A stretch of 64,000 bases of DNA, taken from contig JAUXPJ010000002.1 in the NCBI GenBank assembly GCA_030683815.1, forward strand, positions 85,499-149,498, in the 5' to 3' direction. The position numbers were made by a program, and so were the translations under genes. Positions 34,419-43,184 of this stretch are shown here, in pieces (position 1 is the first letter of the stretch; the number at the start of each line of letters is the position of its first letter). Under the pieces are notes generated by a model, which worked only from the letters and a program-made list of their open reading frames with translations, made no database searches and had not been told where the DNA came from. Source of the DNA: Flavobacteriaceae bacterium (GTDB lineage: Bacteria; Bacteroidota; Bacteroidia; Flavobacteriales; Flavobacteriaceae).

Positions 34419-36530
34419 CTATTTTTTTACAGACAAATCGATGATACCTTCTGCGCGCAACAATTTTTCAACTTTATTATGCTCTTTCTGGTATCTAGCT
34501 TCTGCTTCTTTTATATAAGCCGCAAACCCAGATTCATGCCGAATATTATCTAACATAGTACAATTTTTATAGTCTTTAATTCTGATTATTGTTAAACCCA
34601 GACAATCCTTAACCTTTTGAAGGTTTTCGAGTGCTTTTGTCTTTTCGTTGCGAACTGAATATATTTTTGCTAAAGCTAAATAAGCAAAGCAAGTAGAAGT
34701 TGGCTGATTCTGTTTAATTATATCTAACTGTTTTTTAATTACTCCATTAAAATGAAAATCAGCCTCCTCTTTTTGGCCATTTTCAAAATAGGCAAATCCT
34801 AAAAGGTAATCAGGTTCAATTTTTCGTCCTTGTTTCTTCATGGCCACTATATATTTTTGCATCAATAATGAAGCTTTATCAAAATCTCTTAAATACAAAT
34901 AAGTATAAAATAACAAATAAATATTGTCTAAATCTTCTGTATCGCATGCGTACATTTTAAGAGCTGATTTAAGGGCAGATTTATAGTTCCTGCGGTCTAA
35001 ATCAATAGTTGTTAAGCCCCAATAATAATAAGATGAATCATTGTTCTGTTCAAGAAGTTTGGCTGCATATTCACCTCCTTCTTTATAAAATCCTAAACTA
35101 TAAAGACTCGAACTAAATATTTTTAAATTATTGCGCTCCTGAAGTGAATTATTTTCCTGATGAAAAGCCTTTAGTTGATTTTCTATGGCATTATAACATT
35201 TACCTTGGTAAAAATATAACTCACCGAGATAACGAAATGCAGTAGAATTATTCGGTTTATATTTTATGGATTGCTTATAAGCTTTTTCAGCTTCCCTTTC
35301 CATTCCTTTATTCCAATAAAGATAACCTTTCAAGGTAAAAGCCTCAGCATTTTTTGTATTAAAATGTATGGCTCTATTGGCTAAGAATAGTGCAGAGTCG
35401 ATATTTCTGTTAGAAATAATCCACCCAAGTGCTGCATAAGGGTCTGCATAGGTAGAATCAAGTTTTATAGCCCTTTTATATAAACGTTCAGCTTTATGGT
35501 CAAGTTCCCATTTTCCCTCTGATACTGCAATATTATGAATATCATTAGCTTGCAAAAATGAATTCATTGCAGCAAAATTGGTGGTTGGTTTTTTATTTAT
35601 TAATTTCTTTTCTTCAATGGAAATCATTGCATTAATTTCGGAAGCTATCTTTATAGCCACCTCGCTTTGAAGGTTAAAAATGTCTTCCAGCTTCATGCTA
35701 TATTGATGTGAAAAAAGATGCTTGTTAGAACTTGCTTCTATTAGCTGGATATATAGACTCACTTGGTTGCCAATTTTCTGTCCGCTGCCTTCAATGATGT
35801 AATTAACTCCAAGTTCCCGAGCTATTTGAGGTATCATTTTGGTCTTGTTACTCCGGTATTGCTCAACCGATGTTCTTGGACGAACTTCCAAATCTTCAAT
35901 TTTAGATAGGTTATCCAAAATGGCTTCCATTACTCCGTTTATAAAATACACATTCTCAGAATCCTTACTATCGTTAATAAAAGGTAAAACCGCAATTGAT
36001 TTCTTCTGCTTTTTTAATTGATTGGCTGTAAAAAAATTGAAATTCTCAAGGATACTGTTATTGAAAAGATAGACACCAACAATTGTCAACAAAATAGTGA
36101 AGGAGATAATCGCAATGGCCCGTTTTATCCGTTTTTTCTTCTTCGATTGTTCTGTAACTGCTTGATTCTGATTAAGTTCTGAATTAATTAAACCTCTTTT
36201 TTTTACTTCTCCTGGTGGAAAACCGTAATATTCAGAAAAACAGGTGCTAAAATAGGCAGGACTGCTAAATCCAACTTTAAAAGCAACTTCAGAAGCTGTT
36301 ACAGACTCTTGCTGTAACAATTCCATAGCCCTCATCAATCTTACTTCGCGGATATATTGATTGATTGTTTTTCGATAAATGAAATGTAACTTACTATTTA
36401 ATTTGAATCTACTTAGGCCGATTTCACCGGCCAATTCATTTACTCCAAAATGTTCATTTTCTAGATTTGCAAAAATGATCTCATTCAGTTTACTGGTAAA
36501 AGCAGAATCAAAAGAAGATAAATCTTTCAT
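34419..36530 (-). CDS. Membrane-anchored AraC-type regulator with TolB-like and TPR domains
   Basis: The 703-residue protein starts with an AraC/XylS double HTH (about residues 25-112: FGVNELAGEIGLSRFKLNSK; VAFKVGFSSPAYFSTCFSEY). A basic stretch and one transmembrane helix (about 137-156) follow. The C-terminal part opens with a TolB-N/FlgO-like domain (KKSIAVLPFINDSKDSENVY, about 177-280) and then TPR repeats to about 690. With the N-terminus inside, the TPR part would be periplasmic, a CadC/ToxR-like one-component design built on an AraC domain. It may regulate the downstream lipoprotein gene; the signal is unknown. Confidence 0.85.
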   Translation of the reverse strand: MKDLSSFDSAFTSKLNEIIFANLENEHFGVNELAGEIGLSRFKLNSKLHFIYRKTINQYIREVRLMRAMELLQQESVTASEVAFKVGFSSPAYFSTCFSEYYGFPPGEVKKRGLINSELNQNQAVTEQSKKKKRIKRAIAIISFTILLTIVGVYLFNNSILENFNFFTANQLKKQKKSIAVLPFINDSKDSENVYFINGVMEAILDNLSKIEDLEVRPRTSVEQYRSNKTKMIPQIARELGVNYIIEGSGQKIGNQVSLYIQLIEASSNKHLFSHQYSMKLEDIFNLQSEVAIKIASEINAMISIEEKKLINKKPTTNFAAMNSFLQANDIHNIAVSEGKWELDHKAERLYKRAIKLDSTYADPYAALGWIISNRNIDSALFLANRAIHFNTKNAEAFTLKGYLYWNKGMEREAEKAYKQSIKYKPNNSTAFRYLGELYFYQGKCYNAIENQLKAFHQENNSLQERNNLKIFSSSLYSLGFYKEGGEYAAKLLEQNNDSSYYYWGLTTIDLDRRNYKSALKSALKMYACDTEDLDNIYLLFYTYLYLRDFDKASLLMQKYIVAMKKQGRKIEPDYLLGFAYFENGQKEEADFHFNGVIKKQLDIIKQNQPTSTCFAYLALAKIYSVRNEKTKALENLQKVKDCLGLTIIRIKDYKNCTMLDNIRHESGFAAYIKEAEARYQKEHNKVEKLLRAEGIIDLSVKK

Positions 36531-36775
36531 TCTTGAATTTTATTTAGTCACAGTAGTACCAAATATAGTTAAAATAAGTTGAATACAACATGTACTTAAC
36601 TGCTTTTCAACAATGTAGCTAATCTCTTGTTTTACTACATCTATTGATTATCATCTTAAAATTTAAAACATTTACTACTTTAGCCCATTAAGAGATAAAT
36701 AACTTAGCGATGTAACAAAATAGAAGAAAAGTTATAATGATTGATAACGGAATTATTTAAATTTATAAAATAAAA

Positions 36776-36804
36776 AAACCTTCAACAGCTTAAGTTGAAG
36801 GTTT
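36776..36804 (-). terminator. Intrinsic terminator downstream of the tRNA fragment
   Basis: Arms AAACCTTCAAC and GTTGAAGGTTT pair perfectly (11 bp, seven-base loop); on the minus strand the stem is followed by seven T in total. Confidence 0.7.
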
Positions 36805-36809
36805 GACTA

Positions 36810-36863
36810 GTAGCGGGAACTGGACTCCCTTCGAATTTCTCAGGATAAACTTCTCGTCCAGTT
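36810..36863 (-). pseudogene. tRNA-fMet 3'-end fragment
   Basis: Positions 36810-36827 (GTAGCGGGAACTGGACTC) repeat 36926-36943 exactly, the 3' end of the initiator tRNA. Then CCTTCG matches the tRNA again after a ten-base gap, after which similarity is lost. AACTGGAC (36818-36825) and GTCCAGTT (36856-36863) are inverted. This is best read as a decayed second tRNA copy. Confidence 0.55.
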
Positions 36864-36895
36864 TGGATTCATTAAAACTGATGTTCATAAAAAAA

Positions 36896-36915
36896 CCTCC
36901 TAATTTCTTAAGAGG
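36896..36915 (-). terminator. Terminator of tRNA-fMet
   Basis: CCTC and GAGG with inner TAA/TTA pairs form the stem; on the minus strand it is followed by seven T, starting 12 bases after the tRNA. Confidence 0.7.
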
Positions 36916-36926
36916 CATTTTCTTTG

Positions 36927-36999
<73 letters not shown>

Positions 37000-37118
37000 A
37001 TTTGTGGTGCAAAGATACTATATTTTTTTAATTTTTCCAGCACTCATCAAACTAAATTTTTATTTCTATAAAACTTTCAAATCAATCTTCTAATGATTCA
37101 AATCCCATTTTAAAATAA

Positions 37119-37126
37119 TACCTTTG
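37119..37126 (+). promoter_or_regulatory. Putative -7 promoter element of era
   Basis: TACCTTTG matches TAnnTTTG and lies 17 bases before the era start, so the leader would be very short. Confidence 0.5.
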
Positions 37127-37143
37127 CAAAAAAGTTAAGAACT

Positions 37144-38025
37144 ATGTCACACAAAGCGGGTTATGTCAATATTATTGGGAATCCAAATGTCGGAAAATCA
37201 ACCTTTATGAATGCCATTGTAGGTGAACGATTATCAATTGTGACCTCAAAAGCGCAGACAACGCGTCATAGAATCCTCGGAATTGTGAATGGCGATGATT
37301 TTCAAATTCTATTTTCTGATACACCAGGAATCATCAAACCTGCTTATCAGCTTCAAGAATCAATGATGGGTTTTGTGAAATCTGCCTTTGAAGATGCAGA
37401 TATTTTACTGTATATGGTTGAGGTAAAGGAAACTACTTTAAAAGATGAAAAGTATTATGATAAGATTAAAAACTCAACCATACCCGTTGTAATTCTCATC
37501 AACAAAATTGACACCTCCAATCAAGAAGAAGTGGAGCAGAAAATTGCTTATTGGAAAGAACAAATTCCGAATGCCGAAATTCACGCCATTTCTGCTTTAG
37601 AAAATTTCAATATTCAGCCAGTATTTAATCGGATTATTGAATTACTGCCGGAATCACCGGCTTATTATCCTAAAGATCAGCTTACCGATAAACCGGAACG
37701 CTTTTTTGTCAACGAAACGATTCGTGAAAAAATATTGCAACATTACAAAAAAGAGGTTCCATATTCTGTAGAAATTGATACTGAAGAATTTTTTGAAGAT
37801 GAAAGTATTATTAAAATTCGCTCTATTATTATGGTAGAGCGCGAATCTCAAAAAGGAATTATCATCGGTCATAAAGGAGATGCCTTAAAAAGAGTGGGAA
37901 CTGAAGCTCGAAAAGATTTGGAAATATTTTTTGATAAAAAGATTTTTCTGGAGTTATATGTGAAAGTCAATAAAGACTGGAGAAGTAATCAAAAACAATT
38001 ACGCCGATTTGGATATTTAGACTAA
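37144..38025 (+). CDS. era: GTPase Era
   Basis: The 293-residue GTPase binds 16S rRNA near its 3' end and assists 30S assembly. The G motifs are in place: GNPNVGKST (G1, residues 11-19), the SKAQTTRHRI switch, DTPG (G3) and NKID (G4). The C-terminal KH domain has IIIGHKGDALKRVGTEAR near residues 238-255. Length is typical. It is separated by an opposite-strand small gene from der, another ribosome-assembly GTPase; this pairing may be conserved in Flavobacteria. The last nine bases overlap the end of the convergent gene at 38017. Confidence 0.97.
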   Translation: MSHKAGYVNIIGNPNVGKSTFMNAIVGERLSIVTSKAQTTRHRILGIVNGDDFQILFSDTPGIIKPAYQLQESMMGFVKSAFEDADILLYMVEVKETTLKDEKYYDKIKNSTIPVVILINKIDTSNQEEVEQKIAYWKEQIPNAEIHAISALENFNIQPVFNRIIELLPESPAYYPKDQLTDKPERFFVNETIREKILQHYKKEVPYSVEIDTEEFFEDESIIKIRSIIMVERESQKGIIIGHKGDALKRVGTEARKDLEIFFDKKIFLELYVKVNKDWRSNQKQLRRFGYLD

Positions 38026-38583
38026 AAATACTTCTCTCTCAAATACTTGATTTAAATAGTTACGCAATTCTCTCATTTGTGATTGCGCTAATTTTTTACC
38101 GATTCTTCCAATAATATAAAGTGAAATCCACAGGATTATCATGGAAATACAAACACCTAAAGGTATTAAATAAGCTTTTTTTAAGATCCAATTAGCGTAT
38201 GTAATTACAAAAAAGACAAAAAATACTCCGGCACAAATAAAATGGAGAAACATAAAAAACGTCCAAACAATTCCTTTGGGACCAAATAAACAACTCACTT
38301 CTGAAGTGTTATCATCCATTTTTTCCACTCTCAATTCTAACTGAGGTGACCAAAATCGATTTTCAGCAGCAGGAATATCCATCAAAATATAATTTTGAAC
38401 TACTTTACTGATGTATTTCTGATTAACATCCATCCTAATTTCTCTAAACTTTTCTATTAAAATTAAATGGTTTTCTTTAACCAAAAATTTAAAACGAGGC
38501 CTGAGAATTATTTCATTGCTATCTATAATCATTCTAAATAAATAAGAATCTAAAGTAACATTAATTTTTAATTTAAAAGCCAA
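38017..38583 (-). CDS. Hypothetical membrane protein between era and der
   Basis: A 188-residue protein with a soluble N-terminal part (about 105 residues, beta-rich, with IILRPRFKFLVKENHLILIE) and two transmembrane helices at about 108-130 and 138-160, ending in a basic amphipathic tail. I do not recognise a named family, though a START/SRPBCC-like N-terminal fold is conceivable. It is convergent with era, overlapping its last nine bases, and divergent from der by 49 bp. The length, composition and clean frame support a real gene; no function is proposed. Confidence 0.65.
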   Translation of the reverse strand: MAFKLKINVTLDSYLFRMIIDSNEIILRPRFKFLVKENHLILIEKFREIRMDVNQKYISKVVQNYILMDIPAAENRFWSPQLELRVEKMDDNTSEVSCLFGPKGIVWTFFMFLHFICAGVFFVFFVITYANWILKKAYLIPLGVCISMIILWISLYIIGRIGKKLAQSQMRELRNYLNQVFEREVFLV

Positions 38584-38608
38584 AGCAGTTAATTAATAAC
38601 GGATTACC

Positions 38609-38616
38609 TATCTTTG
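38609..38616 (+). promoter_or_regulatory. Putative -7 promoter element of der
   Basis: TATCTTTG matches TAnnTTTG exactly, 16 bases before the der start. Confidence 0.55.
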
Positions 38617-38632
38617 CAAAAAATTAGACGTA

Positions 38633-39937
38633 ATGAGTAATATTGTAGCCATTGTTGGGCGCCCGAATGTTGGAAAATCAACGCTTTTTAATCGATTTGT
38701 TAAGAAAAGAGAAGCAATTGTTGATGCTGTAAGTGGTGTTACAAGAGACCGTCATTATGGAAAATCAGACTGGAATGGCAAAGAATTTTCTGTAATTGAT
38801 ACCGGCGGATATGTAGTTGGATCTGATGATATTTTTGAAGAAGAAATCAGAAAACAAGTACAATTAGCCATTGATGAAGCTGATGTTATTTTGTTTGTGG
38901 TTGATGTTGAAAATGGTGTGACCGGAATGGATGAAGAGGTTGCAGACATCTTGCGTCAGGTTAAAAAACCAATTTTTTTAGTAGTTAACAAAGTAGATAA
39001 TTCCAAACGAGAAACCGAAGCACTGGAGTTCTACAACTTAGGATTGGGAGAATTTTACACTATTTCTTCTATGAATGGCAGCGGAACCGGTGATTTGCTC
39101 GATGCTGTTGCTGAAGTTTTACCGGAAAATGAAAATATTGAAGAAACAACACTTCCAAAATTTGCGGTTGTAGGCAGACCTAATGCCGGAAAATCTTCCT
39201 TTATCAATGCCTTAATTGGAATCGATAGAACCATCGTGACTGATATTGCAGGAACTACCAGAGATACCATCAATATAGATTACAATCAATTTGGATTTGA
39301 TTTTACCTTGGTTGATACCGCCGGAATCCGCAAAAAAAGCAAGGTAAAAGAAGACCTGGAATTTTACTCAGTAATGCGCGCCGTTAAAGCTATTGAAAGT
39401 TGTGATGTAGCCATTTTATTGATTGATGCCACGCGCGGATTTGAAGGGCAGGATCAAAATATTTTTTGGTTAGCCGAGAAAAATAATAAAGGAATTGTTA
39501 TTTTGGTGAATAAATGGGATTTGGTTGAAAAAGACACCAATTCTGCCAAACACTTTGAAGAAACAATCAGAAAAGAAATAGCACCGTTTACCGATGTGCC
39601 CATTATTTTTACATCCGTTCTAACCAAACAACGTATTTTTAAAGCGATTGAAACTGCTGTTGAAGTTTACAAAAATAAAACCAAGAGAATTCCGACCAGC
39701 AAACTCAATGAGGTGATGTTGGAAATTATTCAAAATTATCCTCCGCCATCATTGAAAGGAAAATTTGTAAAAATTAAATATTGCACTCAGTTGCCTACTT
39801 ATGTACCTCAGTTTGTGTTTTTCGCCAATTTACCTCAGTATGTTAAAGAACCTTACAAACGTTTCTTAGAAAATAAATTGAGAGAAAACTTTGATTTTAA
39901 AGGAGTTCCGGTTTCGGTTTATATCAGACAAAAGTAG
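38633..39937 (+). CDS. der: GTPase Der (EngA)
   Basis: A 434-residue protein with two tandem GTPase domains, needed for 50S subunit maturation. The first has GRPNVGKST (residues 8-16), DTGG and NKVD. The second has GRPNAGKSS (about 181-189), the [10 protein letters not shown] switch, [11 protein letters not shown] and NKWD. A KH-like C-terminal domain (from about 350) ends in [10 protein letters not shown]. Length is as expected. It has its own short promoter region. The neighbouring restriction-modification cassette begins about 250 bp downstream, so der probably marks the left edge of ancestral chromosome there. Confidence 0.97.
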   Translation: MSNIVAIVGRPNVGKSTLFNRFVKKREAIVDAVSGVTRDRHYGKSDWNGKEFSVIDTGGYVVGSDDIFEEEIRKQVQLAIDEADVILFVVDVENGVTGMDEEVADILRQVKKPIFLVVNKVDNSKRETEALEFYNLGLGEFYTISSMNGSGTGDLLDAVAEVLPENENIEETTLPKFAVVGRPNAGKSSFINALIGIDRTIVTDIAGTTRDTINIDYNQFGFDFTLVDTAGIRKKSKVKEDLEFYSVMRAVKAIESCDVAILLIDATRGFEGQDQNIFWLAEKNNKGIVILVNKWDLVEKDTNSAKHFEETIRKEIAPFTDVPIIFTSVLTKQRIFKAIETAVEVYKNKTKRIPTSKLNEVMLEIIQNYPPPSLKGKFVKIKYCTQLPTYVPQFVFFANLPQYVKEPYKRFLENKLRENFDFKGVPVSVYIRQK

Positions 39938-39952
39938 TTTGTAAAGTTTAAA

Positions 39953-39976
39953 AGTTGTGAAGTTGTGAAGTTGTGA
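39953..39976. repeat. Short tandem repeat, 8-bp unit, three copies
   Basis: AGTTGTGA repeated three times right after der, at the left edge of the restriction-modification cassette. Confidence 0.85.
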
Positions 39977-40157
39977 AGTTTAACTTTAATTTATTAAATA
40001 CCATTTATTTTTCTATACTTTATAGCTACTGCAGATTAATGGAACCAAAACTGTAAACAAAACAAACTTTAAAATTAAGTCTAAAATCACAATATAATAA
40101 ACCCAAGTGACTGCTATTTTTTATTCTTAATCCACATGCTTATTTCAATATTTCTTT

Positions 40158-40165
40158 TATATTTG
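40158..40165 (+). promoter_or_regulatory. Putative -7 promoter element of the methyltransferase gene
   Basis: TATATTTG matches TAnnTTTG exactly, 32 bases before the preferred start and immediately before the inverted half-sites at 40166-40198. Confidence 0.5.
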
Positions 40166-40198
40166 TAACCATTGTATAAGGTTAAATAACTTGGTTAT
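40166..40198 (+). promoter_or_regulatory. Candidate operator with four GGTTA/TAACC half-sites
   Basis: TAACC (40166-40170) and GGTTA (40080+100 to 40184, that is 40180-40184) form one inverted pair with nine bases between. ATAAC (40186-40190) and GTTAT (40194-40198) form a second pair with three bases between, touching the start codon at 40197. GGTTA recurs at 40180 and 40193, 13 bases apart. This is a likely site for self-repression by the HTH of the encoded methyltransferase. Confidence 0.45.
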
Positions 40199-41435
40199 GA
40201 ATGAATATATGACTCTTTCTGAAACTTCTGATTATATTGGGAAAAGCAAAGAAACTTTAAGGCGATGGGATAATGAAGGTAAATTGATTGCAGTTCGTGA
40301 ACCTATGAGTAACTATAGAGTTTACAGAAAATCAGATGTTGATACTTTATTTGCTGGCTTTTTAGACGAAGATACTCAAGAAAATATATCAAATTATGTT
40401 GAACCACATAATGAATATAAAGTTTTAGAGCTTTTTGCCGGTGCCGGTGGTTTGGCTGTTGGAATGGAAAAAGCTGGTTTAAAATGTGTTGCTCTGAATG
40501 AAATAGATAAATGGGCTTGTCAAACTTTAAAAAAAAATCGCGCAAATTGGAATGTTTTGGAAGGAGACATCAAATCATTCAGTTTCTCAGAATATAAAGA
40601 TAAAGTTGATATTGTAACCGGCGGATTTCCATGTCAAGCTTTTAGTTATGCGGGTAAGAAATTGGGCTTAACCGATGCAAGAGGAACTTTATTTTATGAA
40701 TTTGCTAGAGTTGTAAAAGAAGTAAATCCTCCAATTTGTATCGGTGAAAATGTTCGTGGTTTGTTAAGTCATGAAAATGGTAAAACTATAAAGGGGATGA
40801 TTTCAATTTTAGATGAAATTGGCTATAATGTAGTTCCTGTACAAGTTTTAAAAGCAATCAATTTTAATGTTCCTCAAAAAAGAGAACGCCTAATTTTGGT
40901 TGGAATTAGAAAAGATATTGATTTAAAATATGAATATCCAAAACCATACAAGAAGGTTTATAATTTGAAAGACGCTTTAAAAAAAGGTGATTTATATAAT
41001 TGTGATGTTCCAAAATCAGAAGGATCAAAATATCCCAAAAGTAAGATTGCTGTTTTAGATTTAGTTCCTCAAAAAGGGTATTGGCGAGATTTACCTTTAG
41101 AAATTCAAAAAGAATTTATGGGAGGAAGTTTTTATCTTGGGGGGGGGAAAACTGGGATTGCAAGAAGAATAGGTTGGGACGAACCTTGCTTAACTTTAAC
41201 ATGTAGTCCAGCTCAAAAACAAACAGAAAGATGTCATCCAGAAGAAAATCGACCTTTTACGGTAAGAGAATATGCAAGAATACAAACTTTTCCTGATGAT
41301 TGGAAATTTGAAGGATCCATCGCTCAACAATATAAACAAATCGGAAATGCTGTTCCTGTTAATTTAGGAAAAGAAGTTGGCTATTCAATTGTTAAGTTTT
41401 TGAATAGCTATTATAATTTGTCAAAACCTAAATAG
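40197..41435 (+). CDS. DNA cytosine-5 methyltransferase with N-terminal MerR-like HTH
   Basis: I use the ATG at 40197; a TTG six bases upstream is in frame but less likely. Residues 1-55 form a MerR/excisionase-like HTH (MTLSETSDYIGKSKETLRRW, then NYRVYRKSDVDTLF). The rest is a complete m5C methyltransferase: motif I LFAGAGGLAVGMEKAG, motif IV GGFPCQAFSYAG with catalytic Cys at about 146, motif VI GENVRGLLS, motif VIII QKRERLILVG, motif IX RPFTVREYARIQTFP and motif X QIGNAVPVNLG. It is convergent with, and overlaps by 25 bp, an Eco47II-family endonuclease, implying GGNCC as target by analogy. HTH fusions in such enzymes can autoregulate. Confidence 0.95.
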   Translation: MNEYMTLSETSDYIGKSKETLRRWDNEGKLIAVREPMSNYRVYRKSDVDTLFAGFLDEDTQENISNYVEPHNEYKVLELFAGAGGLAVGMEKAGLKCVALNEIDKWACQTLKKNRANWNVLEGDIKSFSFSEYKDKVDIVTGGFPCQAFSYAGKKLGLTDARGTLFYEFARVVKEVNPPICIGENVRGLLSHENGKTIKGMISILDEIGYNVVPVQVLKAINFNVPQKRERLILVGIRKDIDLKYEYPKPYKKVYNLKDALKKGDLYNCDVPKSEGSKYPKSKIAVLDLVPQKGYWRDLPLEIQKEFMGGSFYLGGGKTGIARRIGWDEPCLTLTCSPAQKQTERCHPEENRPFTVREYARIQTFPDDWKFEGSIAQQYKQIGNAVPVNLGKEVGYSIVKFLNSYYNLSKPK

Positions 41436-42175
41436 TAGCTGAAATTTTCAAAAGTTATTTGGTCTAAAATTGTTCTTTTTGAAGTTAAAGTTTCAGCTTT
41501 GATTTCGTCCAATGCAGAGTTCTCTTTTATAAATTCACTTTTTTCAACTGAATTAAGATAATCTTTTACAGCAATCGGAAGATTTTTGTATAGTTGAAAA
41601 AGGGCATTTTCTTTTCCTGAAAGTAATGCGTAAAATTGGTCACCTGAAATCTTGTAAACTCTACTGTGACTGTATTCTTTTCCGTTAATTTCTCCTTTCC
41701 AAAGTTCATAAAAACTACTTTTTGCTAGAACTTGAACCCAATAACATTTAGATTTTTTATAAGTGTCAGCATATCTTGAAAGTTTTTGAAAAAGTGCTTC
41801 TGCTGAACTGCTATTCATCGTATTATGTTTGTTTTTTATATCAGCAAATAAAGTGTCATCTTTTGCTTTTATGTCAAAACCACTCAATTTACCAACCTCA
41901 AAACCTTTTATACCTCCTAATATTTGCTCGTGAAAAGTTCCGATTGAATTATTTATAGACTTGTCAATTTGTCTTAATATTTCGGCTTGAATTAAACTTT
42001 CTTCGTCAATATCATTAAACTTTGCATCAAAAGTTAACTTAATAGTGTCAACTTTATTAGTGTAAAAATTCTTTTTTGTAATGTTGTTTTTAGCTTTTAA
42101 GTATGCTTTATGAAGATTTGCTACACAATCTAAAAAGTGTTCATCAGAAATAAAATCTACATACTTATTTTTCAT
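41411..42175 (-). CDS. Type II restriction endonuclease, Eco47II family
   Basis: The 254-residue protein matches the RE_Eco47II family by its N-terminal FISDEHFLDCVANLHKAY and the block GTFHEQILGGIKGFEVGKLS. The catalytic-type segment GFDIKAKDDTLFADIKNKHN, with TMNSSS after it, looks like a PD-(D/E)xK variant (D, then D-I-K). Eco47II and Sau96I cut GGNCC, so this enzyme may too. Its 3' end overlaps that of the methyltransferase gene by 25 bp, tail to tail. TACTTTTG at 42238-42231 on the minus strand is a possible -7 element, 55 bases upstream. The family call is confident; specificity is inferred. Confidence 0.88.
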   Translation of the reverse strand: MKNKYVDFISDEHFLDCVANLHKAYLKAKNNITKKNFYTNKVDTIKLTFDAKFNDIDEESLIQAEILRQIDKSINNSIGTFHEQILGGIKGFEVGKLSGFDIKAKDDTLFADIKNKHNTMNSSSAEALFQKLSRYADTYKKSKCYWVQVLAKSSFYELWKGEINGKEYSHSRVYKISGDQFYALLSGKENALFQLYKNLPIAVKDYLNSVEKSEFIKENSALDEIKAETLTSKRTILDQITFENFSYYLGFDKL

Positions 42176-42363
42176 AATTTTTTGAAGTTTGTTTTCGCTT
42201 GTTAAATTATGAATTTTTACTCAATTAATTCAAAAGTACTTTCTGTGTGATTTACAGATGAAATAACTGTTAACTAACCGCTAAATATTGTGGAATTTAA
42301 TCCACCAATAATTTCGATCAAGTATGACTAGCAAGAATAAATAACTGACAACAAGGCAAATCA

Positions 42364-42387
42364 TTTCCAAATTTCCAAATTTCCAAA
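42364..42387. repeat. Short tandem repeat, 8-bp unit, three copies
   Basis: TTTCCAAA repeated three times just before the TPM gene end, at the right edge of the restriction-modification cassette. A related AAATTTGGAAATTTG string occurs at 62418-62433. Confidence 0.85.
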
Positions 42388-42398
42388 TTAAAAAACAA

Positions 42399-43184
42399 TT
42401 ACCACCCACCGCTGGCTCCTCCTCCACCAAAACCACCACCGCCAAAACCGCCGTCGCCACTACTTCCAAAACCCCCTGATCCACCGCCAGAACTTCTTCC
42501 TAAACTGCTCAATAAAATGGCCGTTAATAAGGTATCTGCGGTTGAACTGTTCTTATTTCCTTTATTGTTAAACGGATCTCTTTTATTATTTTTTGATGAG
42601 AAAGCAATAATGACCATTAGAATGATTAATATAATCAAGAAAATTGGAGGGTTACTTTCTCTTTGTTTTTTTTCTGGCTGATTTTTATATTCGCCTTTTA
42701 AAACTTGGAAAATAGCATCCGTTCCTTTGTCTATACCCATAAAATAATTTCCGGATTTAAATTCGGGCGCGATTATTTGGCTGATAATTCTTTTAGAAAG
42801 CGCATCGGTTAACAAATGTTCAACGCCGTAACCGGTTCTTATCGTCAACTTTCTATCATCGGTAACGACTAGTAAAAAAATACCATTGTCTTCTTTGGCT
42901 TGTCCGATTCCCCATTGGTGAGCCCACTCGGTTGCAAACATTGCAATTTCTTCACCGTTAAGTGTTGGAATAATAGACACCACAATTTGCGTAGAAGTAC
43001 TGTCAGAATACTGAATTAACTTTTGTTCTAAATTTGATTTTTCAGATGTTGATAAGATGCCAACTTCATCATAAACACTGGTTTGTTTTGCAGGTTTAGG
43101 CGGAATATTGAGCTGAGCAAATGTAGCATTAGACAATAAACTGAATAAAATAATTACACTAAAAAAGAACTTTTTTGTCTTCAT
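42399..43184 (-). CDS. TPM domain protein with Gly-rich C-terminus
   Basis: The ATG at 43184 opens a signal peptide (MKTKKFFFSVIILFSLLSNA, cleavage near FAQ); upstream ATGs at 43226 and others lack it. The TPM domain (about residues 32-160) has VYDEVGILSTSEKSNLEQKL and DRKLTIRTGYGVEHLLTDAL. A transmembrane helix follows at about 183-201 (LIILIILMVIIAFS), then a long Gly/Ser-rich tail ending GGGGASGGW. TPM proteins with LemA partners are widespread; their role is unclear, with reported links to photosystem repair in plants and to envelope assembly. It is last in the M23, MerR, LemA, TPM, TPM run. Confidence 0.88.
   Translation of the reverse strand: MKTKKFFFSVIILFSLLSNATFAQLNIPPKPAKQTSVYDEVGILSTSEKSNLEQKLIQYSDSTSTQIVVSIIPTLNGEEIAMFATEWAHQWGIGQAKEDNGIFLLVVTDDRKLTIRTGYGVEHLLTDALSKRIISQIIAPEFKSGNYFMGIDKGTDAIFQVLKGEYKNQPEKKQRESNPPIFLIILIILMVIIAFSSKNNKRDPFNNKGNKNSSTADTLLTAILLSSLGRSSGGGSGGFGSSGDGGFGGGGFGGGGASGGW

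Larger units (their letters stand above)
36531..36926. other. Intergenic stretch with two terminators and a tRNA fragment
   Basis: This 396-bp gap has no gene. From left to right it holds a terminator (36776-36804), an 18-base copy of the initiator-tRNA 3' end, and a second terminator (36896-36915) serving the intact tRNA. Confidence 0.7.

Noticed and set aside
42281..42484. Short minus-strand frame overlapping the end of the TPM gene
   Set aside because: It is out of frame with the clear Gly-rich TPM tail and its Val/Glu-rich stretch is a shadow of that repeat.
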